From: Clavelina lepadiformis
Taxonomy: Eukaryota; Chordata; Ascidiacea; Aplousobranchia; Clavelinidae
NCBI RefSeq assembly: GCF_947623445.1
Contig: NC_135245.1
Span: forward strand, 4,533,501-4,597,500
Direction of reading: 5' to 3'
DNA: 64,000 bases
How positions within the stretch are numbered: the stretch's first letter is position 1; every line of letters begins with the position of its first letter. The notes below the pieces were generated by a model, which did no database searches, was not told the origin of the DNA, and saw only the letters and a list, made by a program, of their open reading frames with translations. This document shows, piece by piece, positions 15,497 through 25,900 of this stretch. The translations under genes and the position numbers were made by a program.

Positions 15497-16219
15497 ACCC
15501 GATTCGTCTGCTTTCCGCCCATTGAAATGGATGGAAATACGGTAATCTTTTCCCATTGGAATGGCAGGAAGTATGCCTTTCTTACCCTAGACCAGGGGCG
15601 GGCAACTTCTTCGGTCGGCGGGCCTGATATGAGAAAATGAAGTACTTGGCGGGCCGGATTCCTGAATAGATTGGAACGCAGCTTTGTCTTATTAATGTTC
15701 ATGGTCGAAAATTTTTGCTCATAAATGTATGTAGACCCGAACAGAACAAGTAGATTTATGGCCATCTTTCTCAGGTTGGCAAACTTGGACTTATTCAGTG
15801 ACGCAATACAGGGATTGCGGCAAAATGTGGCCGCAGGCCACATTATCATGTAAGACCGGAAACTGACTGCGGGCCGCTCAAAATCCAGTCGCGGGCCGGA
15901 TCCGGCCCGCGGGCCGTATGTTGCCCACCCCTGCCCTAGACCCTAGAGTAAGAAATATGCATTTGGAATGGGGAGATGTTTACTTCGGCAGAAATATGGT
16001 TTGTGGGAAACCCCATTGCTGAAAGCAGGTCCATTGTAATGGGCGGAAAAAGAGACGAATGGGGTTCACAAACCATACTTGTGCCGAAGTAAAATTCTCC
16101 CCTTTCAAAAGGCATATATCTTACTCTAGGGTAAGAAAGGCATACCTTCAACCATTACAATGGGAAAAAATTCCCGAACTCTGGACCATTTTAATGGGCG
16201 GAAAGTAGACGAATGGGGT
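15497..16219. mobile_element. Long foldback (MITE-like) element interrupted by a hAT element
   Basis: The left arm starts near ACCCGATTCGTCTGCTTTCC. The right arm, read inverted, starts ACCCCATTCGTCTACTTTCC, and the arms stay alignable for about 190 bases each: shared blocks include GTATGCCTTTCTTACCCTAG, TTTACTTCGGCA and ATGGTTTGTG. A third copy of the CGTCT..TTCCGCCCATT unit lies near the centre. Removing the inserted hAT (15593-15933 plus one target copy) leaves about 374 bp. The target duplication of the outer element could not be defined. Confidence 0.7.
15593..15933. mobile_element. Non-autonomous hAT element, 341 bp, CAGGGG family
   Basis: The ends are CAGGGGCGGGCAAC and GTTGCCCACCCCTG, with an exact 8-bp duplication CCCTAGAC at 15585-15592 and 15934-15941. 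Its GC-rich subterminal sequence, including CGGCCCGCGGGCCGG, is nearly identical to the element at 49073-49376 in the opposite orientation. It lies within the left arm of the foldback at 15497-16219, so it inserted later. Confidence 0.92.
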
Positions 16220-16490
16220 AATATAAAACAGAGTCATTAAAAAACTCTCGGCAGTAGAAATTCGTCAGGAAATGTTCATTTAAAGTTTTGAAACACAAAA
16301 ACACTATGATGGTATTTTGTAATCGCGGTCCTTACTTTTATAGGGGTCTAAAGGGAATTTTTTGAATGGTCAATAAGCGTCAAGTATCTTGATTTCTAAT
16401 GGAAACATGCAACCAATGAACCAACACAGTCTTCATATTTTTATGTATTAAATATCTATTTTGGGGAAACTTTATAGTGAAGTAATCATG

Positions 16491-16830
16491 GGCTCCGTAG
16501 CCGAGTGGTTCAAGCGATGGCCTGCATCAAATGTTGGTTATGTTCCGTGTTCGATACCCGCTGGCGCTATGGCGTTGTGATGCCTTCGGTCAAGAGATCA
16601 ACGACACCTGCTTGTTCAGTGGACCTGGTAGATAGTTCGGGCAATACGGATAAAAAATCAATATTTTTTGATTTGTGCATTTTGGTTTTAACCAAAATAA
16701 AAAGTGTTTGACAATTGCCAATCGGAGCTTGCACAAAGGCTAACCCAAAGGCAAAGGTAACTGGAGCTCTAGCAATGAGGAATCCTCGCCGGATTTTAGT
16801 CGTGCAAAAAAACTTTCCTCAGTCCGAGGA
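16491..16830 (+). repeat. tRNA-Ser-like SINE candidate
   Basis: A Pol III A box, TAGCCGAGTGG (16498-16508), is followed about 40 bases later by a B box, GTTCGATACC (16549-16558). The region between, with GGTTCAAGCGATGGCCTGC, reads like the D and anticodon arms of a tRNA-Ser. The acceptor stem does not close, so it is not a working tRNA gene. About 270 bases of unrelated tail follow. The right limit is a guess. Confidence 0.55.
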
Positions 16831-17509
16831 TAAAGATTAATTAGTTATCTTACCATACCATTGTGATATGATCATAACTTATAATTATAGCCACTCCTTA
16901 TCAATAGTTTAGCTTTGCAATAGGCCTAGTATAGCATAGTTATAGTTTCATTAATCAATAGTTTTCTTAAAGCAAGTGACAAACTTACACTAACTTGTAA
17001 TCAAAGTTTGTGTGTGCAAATCGAAGCAGAATAATGGATGGTACTTGTACGCCCTGGTACGGTCCAACAGTGGTGTATACATACGACTCAGTAGCATAGC
17101 AGCCATACTCCTGTACTCTTAAGGTTTTAAATTTGCATGAAGTAAGCAGATTTCTGCATAAATTTGCAGAGGAAACACATGCGGAATTGAGTTCCACAAA
17201 TAGACGAGTAAGACAGCACCTTTTAAAATAGCAGTGTCCTTATCCCAGCCTCACAGGCTAAAATGCTGAACTGGCACAACACAGGTGTAGGCTTACTAAA
17301 ATGCAACCGTACTTAATTTGGCACCGAAAGTTGCGTGTTCTGTTCCAAATGTGGATCGTTAAATAGGCTAATGCGCAAGCGCGAAAGAAAGCACATCTGT
17401 AATTAATTCATCGCAAATAAATCTCACATAACTGGCATTGTGCACAACAGATTAAACAATGTAGTTAGATATTGTATTAGCTGGTTGATGTTTTGTTTTA
17501 AAATATTTC

Positions 17510-17815
17510 AAAATTTATGTCTATAAGCAGGAAGTTGGCAGCTTCTGTGAGAACGGGCTGACGACGAAGACTGGAAAGTACAGAAATTTTCGACGAGAAA
17601 TAGTGCTTGTAAAGACGCAACTTTTGGCGTTATGACGTGCACTGAAGCCTGAATTCTTTTATTATTTATTATAAATTGGCGTTCAAACAACCAGCTTTTC
17701 TTTGTTTGTTTATTATAAAACGGCGTGAAGATAAAAATGTTGGGTGTGCATGTTGAAGAATCTTGTGGAAGGTAGTTGCCACATTTTCCACTCTGGCTGA
17801 AGTATTTGGTGGTAA
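17510..17815 (+). repeat. Dispersed repeat copy, unnamed family
   Basis: This shares long blocks with 53575-53800 in the opposite orientation, for example (inverted) GCTGGTTGTTTGAACGCC, AATTTATAATAAATAA and CTTCAGTGCACG, and with shorter copies at 7445-7508 and 59055-59220. No inverted ends, poly(A) tail or coding capacity could be defined. Confidence 0.6.
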
Positions 17816-18195
17816 AATGCAGGTTCTAGGCCAAACTTTACAATCTGGTATTACTGGTATATACTGATATACCAGTTAAGTTAAATCAGGCTGGTAACTT
17901 GGCTTATGCAAACTCGCTTAGTGCTCAATGGTGTTATCCTGTTGTTGTAATACTCCTATATAATGTATAATGATACTTACTCCTATGTTCAAGATTCCAA
18001 ACTATTCAATGGACGTTGTTTGAATATTCTGAGTAATTTTACTTTTGCCAATGTTTTTTACTTCCAGATTTGATTCTTCCTGTGTTTACAGATTAGTTTA
18101 GTGAATAGTCTAGAAATAAGTCAGAATAGCAGTAGGTCTAAAGTTTGACATTGTGTAGAGGCTACTGTGCTTGTGTTGTGTATTTCTTTGTCAAA

Positions 18196-19527
18196 ATGTG
18201 TCAAGTTCATGGTGAAGATGACATTATACTTGACAGTCTTGTCCCAAGTATTTCATCTGGGGCAGGAAGAAAATGTGTAAAATGCAATGAAAATGTTGCA
18301 ATTATTATGATTGGGACCAATGGAACATTTTGTGAGTTGTGCTTTGAAAAACATTTTACTCACAAGTTTCGGGCTTCAATGGGAAGAAATCCAGTGGTCA
18401 GAAATGGAGAGAAAGTTGCGATCGCTTTTTCAGGAGGATCTAATTCAGCTGCACTTATTAATCTTGTAAAAGAGGGATTAAGCAATAATGCTGCGCGAAA
18501 GTTAAAGTTTAAAGCTGGAATCATTTTTGTAGATGAATCATCTATTTATCCACATATCGATGGTATGAATAACAAACTTGAAGAAGTGAGAGATCTTATG
18601 ATTGATAGTGGTTTTCCCTACCATGTAATTAAGCTTGAAGAAGTACTCAATGTCGATGACATTAACATTGATATAACTTCTGGTATGGCAACTACTTCTG
18701 AATCAATGATGATTCATGAAATTATTCATTCTTCACTGACATTGACAGCAAAACAAGAACTCTTATATCGATTGAGGTGCCGACTTCTCTCTTATAAGGC
18801 AACTCAGCTTGGTTACAATCATGTTTTTATAGGAGAAACAAGTACAAGATTAGCTGTAAATATTCTGTCAAATGTTGCACTTGGCAGAGGCTTTCACTTA
18901 GCTCAAGACACTGGATTTACTGATGGAGAAAGGCATCAGAAAATTGGGTGTGATTTACTGCGTCCATTGCGCGATGTAACCACTAAAGAAGTAGTTATGT
19001 ACAACACATTACATAAAGTAAAAACTGTGTTTTTTCCTAATATGGCTACAAAGCAATCTAATATGTCAAGCATTCAAAACCTCACGGAAAGCTTTGTTCT
19101 TGGACTTGTAGCAGGCTTTCCTTCCACTGAAACAACGGTGTACAGAACCTCAAATAAAATTAAAGGTGTTAAGTTTGTTGAAGGCAATGCTAAAACCATT
19201 AGCACCACTAAGTTTTGTTCTCTCTGTCTTGGCGTCATGGACACCCATTCTTCTAACAGCAAAGCATCTGCAAAGGCAGATCTTTACTATTCAGAGACTT
19301 TATGCAAAGGTTTGCTAGGTTCTTCAGTTGAAAGCTCTGTGGACGGTGGCAAAAACAGTTCAACAGAACTACGTTCAAAGACTGAAGGAAGTTTATGCTA
19401 CTCATGCTTGGCTACTCAGAAGGAAACACAATCATCAGCAAAAGACTATTTAGCAAAATTAGCCATCAAATCTGTACAAGATGGTGATGAAAAGGATATT
19501 TGTGAGAAATTGAATGATGTTCTGTGA
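18196..19527 (+). CDS. CTU2: Cytoplasmic tRNA 2-thiolation protein 2
   Basis: CTU2 (yeast NCS2) pairs with CTU1 to thiolate the wobble uridine of cytosolic tRNA-Lys, -Glu and -Gln. The 443-residue frame starts at MCQVHGEDD, matching the MCQV start of vertebrate CTU2; an upstream in-frame extension begins only with TTG. An N-terminal zinc ribbon (CVKCNE, FCELCF) precedes KFRASMGRNP. A PP-loop-like AIAFSGGSNSAAL is degenerate in the way expected of the CTU2 subunit. LRCRLLSYKATQLGYNHVFIGETSTRLA and LRPLRDVTTKEVVMYN follow, then FPSTETTVYRTSNK and C-terminal Cys pairs FCSLCLG and LCYSCL. The coding part has no intron, unlike every neighbour. A polyadenylation signal AATAAA lies at 19676-19681. 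The intact frame and conserved Cys argue for a working gene. Confidence 0.96.
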   Translation: MCQVHGEDDIILDSLVPSISSGAGRKCVKCNENVAIIMIGTNGTFCELCFEKHFTHKFRASMGRNPVVRNGEKVAIAFSGGSNSAALINLVKEGLSNNAARKLKFKAGIIFVDESSIYPHIDGMNNKLEEVRDLMIDSGFPYHVIKLEEVLNVDDINIDITSGMATTSESMMIHEIIHSSLTLTAKQELLYRLRCRLLSYKATQLGYNHVFIGETSTRLAVNILSNVALGRGFHLAQDTGFTDGERHQKIGCDLLRPLRDVTTKEVVMYNTLHKVKTVFFPNMATKQSNMSSIQNLTESFVLGLVAGFPSTETTVYRTSNKIKGVKFVEGNAKTISTTKFCSLCLGVMDTHSSNSKASAKADLYYSETLCKGLLGSSVESSVDGGKNSSTELRSKTEGSLCYSCLATQKETQSSAKDYLAKLAIKSVQDGDEKDICEKLNDVL

Positions 19528-20851
19528 AACCAGTGTACCAGCACTTGTGTACAACACAAAAAATGTCCTTTACTTGGGTTCAATAATTCAGTTCAACAAT
19601 GCTTTTTTCTGTGCATCAACAGGAATCAGCCATTTATTTCTGTAATGTGTTTATTTGCTGAAAGCTTTCTTGTCAAATAAATGGTTTCTGGGAATGATGA
19701 TTGTGCTAAATTTACCTGCAGATTAGTGAAAGCAAGGCTTAGATTTGTGATCCTTGCCCAATTTTGCAAAAATTTGTAGTGTTGTTATTTTGCGTTATAC
19801 CTAATTATGGGAAAATGTTTAATTTGACCAGTGTTCCTGCCTCAACCCCACCATTATAATAACCGAAGCGAAGTAATATTAATTACAGTGACAACGCTAT
19901 CGTTGAAACGCTTTGAACTTCATTTAACATTATTTGCTAAACTAACCCAAACTCTCGACATTATTAACAATTTTAATTTTTTTGCGTTGTTTATCTCGTG
20001 TATGTAAGATATTTCATTGTTGGTGTTTGCTTGCTTTTGTTACTACGTTTACTGATGGTAAATGTCGGACAGGGCGTGTTAATATTTTAAATTTCCATTT
20101 TGATATGTCTAGTCCAGAGGTCGGCAACCTGCGGCTCTTTCAGCCCTCTGCTCTGGCTCCCGTGACTTACTTACTTATTACTTAAAAAAATGAACAACGC
20201 TCACGCCTAACAGATGAGAGCTTGCAGTCCCAGATGAAACTCAAAGTGTCATCTTATCAAGCTAATGTAGATGTGCTGTGCAGTGAAATTCAGAAGCAAA
20301 TATCGCATTAGCTGGGTGGAATAAATGATTATTTGAAAGTGTTGTGTTTAATAGTCGGGTTTTGTTTGTTGAAATTACAGAATATTCGCATGTACAAAGC
20401 AAAAATTTTAAGAAATTCTGCATGAAATGTAGGCTATAATTACCTTTTGTTTTAGTGGCCAACTCGACAGTTACATGTTATGGCTCCGAAAAGGTCTTCA
20501 TTTAAATAAACTTGGGAACATTGGCTCTTTTAATGCTAAAGTTTGCCGACCTCTGGTCTAGTCCCTGGAGAATCTTACGACTGTAACGAGTTTTTAAAAG
20601 TCTTCATGCATTGTTAGGAAAACATTACTTAAACGCATTTTTATTAACAGAGGGCATTTTGCCCAAGGCGTAAAGAATAATAGTGAAGTGTATCGTTGTT
20701 TACAGAAATTAGATCGCCGTAAAGCCTTTAAAACAAAATGAAGAATATACCAGGAAATTAAAGTGTAGGCACGGTTTGTCAGAGCTAACCTTTAAAAGTA
20801 ACTTCTGACACGATAGAAGCAATATGTTGAAGATAACTTTACAAACAATCA
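19528..20851. other. Intergenic region between convergent CTU2 and the sulfotransferase
   Basis: It holds the CTU2 3' UTR (AATAAA at 19676-19681), a complete hAT element (20115-20555) and the sulfotransferase 3' UTR with a minus-strand AATAAA at 20640-20645. Nothing else was recognised. Confidence 0.6.
20115..20555. mobile_element. Non-autonomous hAT-type element, 441 bp
   Basis: The ends are CAGAGGTCGGCAACCT and, inverted, CAGAGGTCGGCAAACT, flanked by an exact 8-bp duplication GTCTAGTC at 20107-20114 and 20556-20563. GGCTCT-rich subterminal sequence is present at both sides. No transposase frame. Confidence 0.92.
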
Positions 20852-22190
20852 TCATGAAAAAAAATTTAAATATGCTAAAACAATGCCACCAAAAACAACA
20901 AGGTAGGAAAGTATGGAAATAATAATTTCAAACTTAGCCCGAGAAGCAATTTTACTCTCGGTAAGCAGTCTCTGCACAATGTTATTCTTTGACCCGGCTG
21001 CGTTTTCAAATGGAAATGGTTCATCAGGTATCTTTTTGCCCAGGAATTTGCACAATGGTTCCCAACCCTGTGTTAAATGTTGTATACCAATTTATTGTAA
21101 AATTTTGTTATAATGCAAACTAGGCTACCATTCCTATTTACTTTCTACTAACTTACCAAATATATCGATAACGAACATTGCTAATAGTTACATAAACTTA
21201 CATTTGATACGTCAAAGACAAGCAAATTTTCAGGGGGAATAACTTTCGCCACGTAGGCATTGTGTCTTCTGTAATGCATCTTCCACAGCCAGGGACTCTC
21301 CAAGCCGGAACCCTGAACATGTATAATATGAAGTTACATTTTTCAATTATTGATACGTAATCAAGCCATTTTTATAGGTTTTAGAAATAAGAACGTATTC
21401 TCACCAACATGTACTGGTAAAGCTTTCTCATGAAGGTTTCAAATCTGAGAGCGTTTTTTGAAAAATATGTCATCCAGTGGTACCAGTTAAACACGATATC
21501 ATTCATCTTCTTAATACTCTTATACCAAGCATCTTCATCTCGTATTGTCAATATGATCTAAAATGTTTCACGGCATTGTAAATGACAATTTTGTTACAAA
21601 TAGTTTTGAATAGATTTACTTAACCTATTAAGTTTAAACAGTATAAACAGTTTTCGTCTTGGTTGATAGAAAATTAGCCCATTAGTATCACTACTAAATT
21701 AATAAATTAATGTTTCATATAAAAAACGTATCTCAAAAGTTGGGCAACATCTCATATTTACCTTTGCGTCTGGCCACCGTTGGTGAAATTCCTCGAATAA
21801 AAACGACGGCGGCATGTCAACCGTACAGTCAACGTTTAACTCATCATATTTGTCTAAAACGTGCGAAATTGGATGACCTTTCTCAAAGTACTTTTCATAT
21901 TCGTCCATATAAAAATCTATGTGCTCCAAGTAGTCGTGAACTGTTTCAAAAACAAAAAAACATTTCAAAATCTTTAAAAAGACATTGGCAATTGCGTAAT
22001 CGCTAACTGTGTTCTTATCGTTCCTCAACAGAAATTATTATGACTGCTTTTAGATATGAGCTTGAAACTATAGTAGGCCTACTTGGTTAAATTTTAGTTT
22101 CTTACCATTGTTATAACCCAGTTTGAACAAAGCTTTTGTCAAGGACTTAGTTCCAGTTTTAGGATAACCGGCACAAATTACCTTCACCAT
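20852..22190 (-). CDS. P-loop sulfotransferase-family protein with C-terminal membrane segment
   Basis: Five exons, 22106-22190, 21762-21940, 21405-21557, 21202-21312 and 20852-21067, join in frame to 247 residues. The start reads MVKVICAGYPKTGTKSLTKA, where YPKTGTKS is the 5'-phosphosulfate (PAPS) binding loop of sulfotransferases. VDMPPSFLFEEF, WPDAKVILTIRDEDAWYKS (3'-phosphate binding region) and VFDVSN.GWEPLCKFLGKKIPDEPFP follow in family order. The last 25 residues, roughly IIISILSYLVVFGGIVLAYL, form one hydrophobic helix ending four residues from the C-terminus, so the protein is probably tail-anchored. It resembles the short sulfotransferase group (Sulfotransfer_4 type) with many copies in tunicates and amphioxus; substrate unknown. 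A polyadenylation signal is at 20640-20645. The catalytic base was not assigned with certainty. Confidence 0.88.
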
Positions 22191-22917
22191 TTCGCGTGGT
22201 TTGCTGCTATAACACTGATACGATTGAGATGAAATCTAGAAAGCCGTCTTTTATAAAAGTGATCAAAGTTTTGCTTTTTTCATATTTTGATGCGTCAACA
22301 TGTATTTCTGTGTACATTGTGAAGAACAATAGCGAAAGAAACCCTAAAACTGATGCCATAGGGCGAAGGTTTGCCGCCGTTTTCTGGGAACCCGGCAACT
22401 TTACTACTTCTTGAAAAACACATCCTAACTCTGGCCGAAGTGTTTGATTAATGTGTTTGCGTGGATTACTAGAAATGCCAGGTACTTTAGTTTAACTTAC
22501 GTCGAAGTTATATTTTGGATAAATATATCAGAACATTATTTCTGAGAAACTCAAAAATCATGTTACACTGAAGCAACGACATAACTTGTTTTTCAGCTTC
22601 AGATACGTCAAATATTCATTTTTACTTTAAAAAATTGTCAACAATTATTAGGTTTTTTACATACTCTTTTTTGTTATTCCTATTCTGTAGAAAAGCCTGG
22701 CTATGAGTAACGACCACCAAACTGATCAAAATGAATTTGGTGAAATGGTTTATTGCCGTCAATAAACGTATCACCACCACACCATGGTAATTAAGGCAAA
22801 ATGCGAAAAGCCAATCAGACATAGGGCTAAAAACAGTTTGAGTGAGCTTGCAAAAAAAGAATACTTCTGGCACTTCGACACCATTTTGCAATTACACATT
22901 GTCCCACAGGCGTGGCG
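22191..22917. other. Intergenic region between sulfotransferase start and GCN1 end
   Basis: Both genes are on the minus strand. The region holds the sulfotransferase 5' flank and the GCN1 3' UTR, with a minus-strand AATAAA at 22749-22754, about 165 bases after the GCN1 stop. Short open frames here match nothing I recognise. Confidence 0.55.
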
Positions 22918-25900
22918 CTAGGTTTTTATTATGCTGTTATCAATATCATCAAGAAGTTCGGTTGATGCGATCACTCTCTTCAGTTTCTGCTTGAAAAGCT
23001 CGAGCAGGCCTGAAGCAACCGAGCTCGGCAAACTTGCAGCACATTTCTGAGAAAAAAAGGCGGTTTACAATAATTGACTGAACATAGGTCACGATCAGGG
23101 AAATCGCACGTAGAAGAACAACCTGCACACAAACTAGCAGTTTCTGCGTTTCAACCAAACAATATCGGCGAGCAGGCGAAAAACGTTTATAGCATATTTA
23201 CATGTGGTCTAGATATGTGTTTTAAAGCAATTGGTTGTTCGCGTCTGACTACGAATTACCGAAAACGTATACCAAATTATGGTAAGAATTTACGTACTCG
23301 GAAGCAGTTACAGTTAGCACAGTTCGCAACAGACGTCAAAAATCTGACACTGACAAGCGATGTAGATTTAATTCTGCGGCAAACAGTTCGTTTACACATC
23401 GTCCGCGCACGTTACTTCTGCAAACTAATAACGTGAAATTACAATAAAGCGCGGTTACATTTTAACCGATTACTATAACACTTGGCTGCTCCAACACGGC
23501 ACACGCAATAGCGAGTAACATTTGCAGAACCGAGTTCCAACTAACCTGCATGATCCGCTCGTTTTCGCGGAGTTTCAGAAGGGAAACGATTGCGTACTCG
23601 CCAGCAGTGCGCACTGATGGATTCTTCTCACGCGTAAGAACCAACAACAGACTAATCATGAAATTGAGCGTATTTTCTGAAAGGGTACGTTCTATGAAAA
23701 GAAAATTGCGCAAGGTAACATATATGCATAAGAATCGCATTAAGCTGACTGTTTATGAAAATACCCGAAATGCCGTTGGTTGATTCGGACTCAACCGGTC
23801 TTGCGAGCTGTCGTCCGCTCCAATTGACCGAACGGGCAGTTTCGATCCGCATGTCATTGGAACCATGCTCAAGCCCCTGAAATATTATTCAAGATCTTAG
23901 GAAAGAACGAAAGAGTGATTGGCGGGTATAGTAACACTTACAAATTTCAACGACTCTGTAACTTGTTTTGGAATGTCTTTCGATTCCTGAGTATAATGGA
24001 CAAGCAAATAAGCAGCCGCATGTATGCCGTCTGTGATTATCTGCGCCTGGGAAGAAGAAATCGCGGTAAATTGTAATATGCTTTCAGCGTTCTAAAGAAC
24101 TTTGCAAGCGGAAAACAGTCAATTCCAGTCACCGTCCGTTGCAATTGTAACGACATTTTCACAGCCTTTGTGTGTCGCGCATTACTACCTGGCATATAAA
24201 TCTTATCAGTCACCATTTTTAGATACGCATCAAATTATAAAGACAGACGATTTTATTCATGGTAACTACCCTGTCCATGGTCGCGTGATTCTGAATTTGA
24301 TCCAAAACCTTCTTCTCCCATTGGTCAGTCATGATCTTGTTAGGCGCTTCTTTTAAGATGACCGCCAATAACGTGCTTCGACCCTGTCGCAAAGCCCAAC
24401 TGGCCGATGCGTCTTTAGCTGTTGTTTGAAATAGATTCAAGGAACTTTTATAATGTCTTTGTCTCAAACTTACGCAATCCTGTTACCCAACGAAACAAAG
24501 CATACACTAACCGCATACAATATCAAAAAGTAAACATAGAATAAAATCTTTTCACATTCCAACAATTTACCTACCCAAGACATGTTTAGTTATGATTTCT
24601 GCCAATTCGTCGTCACTGATGAATGAACACAGGTTACCAAGGCAACCTGCAGCTGAAGATCTGCTAACATCTTCATCATTGCTCAACAGTGTTAATAGCG
24701 TCGATTTTAGCTGGAAACATACAAGCTCACGTATCACCCAGCCATAAAAACATCTTGAGTTTAAAACAATTTTGTGCAGTTCTGTTTTAACCGGGAAAGT
24801 TTTACTACAGTATAACCAACAACGAAATAACCTCACTACACACAAGGGTTAGCAAAACAAAAATTAAAATTCTAGAAAAGTTTTGAAAACTTGGCAATAG
24901 TGTAAGAAAGAGTTGAAGAAACGGCGATAATTGATTAGCACAAGAATTTTCACTGTAATTTGACCTATTTTGGCGTTAGGTTGCGCTTTGCATATGTACC
25001 ACAAATAAAAACTGTTTTCAGATGTTTACAAAGCTAGTGTTTGCAAGTTACGTCATCATCGGTTTGGGTGATCCTTACCTGTTGTCCTTCAAGGACTTCA
25101 GATAAGTACATGATGACAATGGGCGTATGAGTTTGATGACTTATACCAACCCTAGCCCTTCTTTGGTCGCAACAGCCAAATTAAGGCATGTCTGACACTT
25201 TTTAAATCTCACAATAATCGTTTTATAAAGTAAGCTAGGACGATAAGAAATATAAAGAGCTTTGGTGACGTAATCGTGTTTGCAACCGCATAACTCTCAT
25301 ATCATGCACAGGACAATGAGAGCACAAAAGTTGCATTTCATTGTCTGAATCCACTTTATAGCTCTTGGTGAATTTTTTTCACCACGAGCAGCAAATATCG
25401 ATTCAATATCCGCGAAACCAGCACAATGTGTATTAAGGCGTCGCCGATGTAGATTAGTTCTTAAAGAACGCATTCTTGTACTTACATCTGACTTAACTTT
25501 TTCACTCAGTTTCTTTCCACCATTTGCGATGCAGCCTCTCATAGCTTGCAGGGATGTTTCTCTGCATATCAAATGATCATCATCAAAGCGGGATTCATAA
25601 ATAGTTAACAATAACTGAAACAGTAACCAACCTGATGGACACATCGTCTGCAGAATTTACGCTGTTGTTAAGTTCGTTAAATAAAGGATCGACTCTTGTG
25701 TGGATTGACGACAGGTGGGCGAGGGCGATGCCGGCTTGCAAGCGGACTGGTCTGTTAGGATCCTGAAGTGCTTTGCTGAATGTAGTTTGAAGTTGGGGAA
25801 GGAAAGGTTTCAAAAACACTCCAACCTAACAGAAAATCCAAAAAACTTCTGTGTCAACTAGGACAGTGTACATTGTACAAGGGATAAGAACGTCCGATAG

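Larger units (their letters stand above)
14319..18195. other. Intergenic region between CFAP73 and CTU2 (divergent genes)
   Basis: The two genes diverge from this 3.9 kb region. It contains possible CFAP73 promoter sites (14616, 14868), a foldback element with a hAT inserted in it (15497-16219), a tRNA-like SINE (16491 to about 16830), a copy of an unnamed dispersed repeat (about 17510-17815) and a short palindrome at 17853-17876 near the CTU2 5' side. No further gene was recognised. Confidence 0.6.

Noticed and set aside
23074-23436. 120-residue open frame on the plus strand
   Set aside because: It is antisense to the last GCN1 intron and overlaps no recognisable domain; composition looks random.
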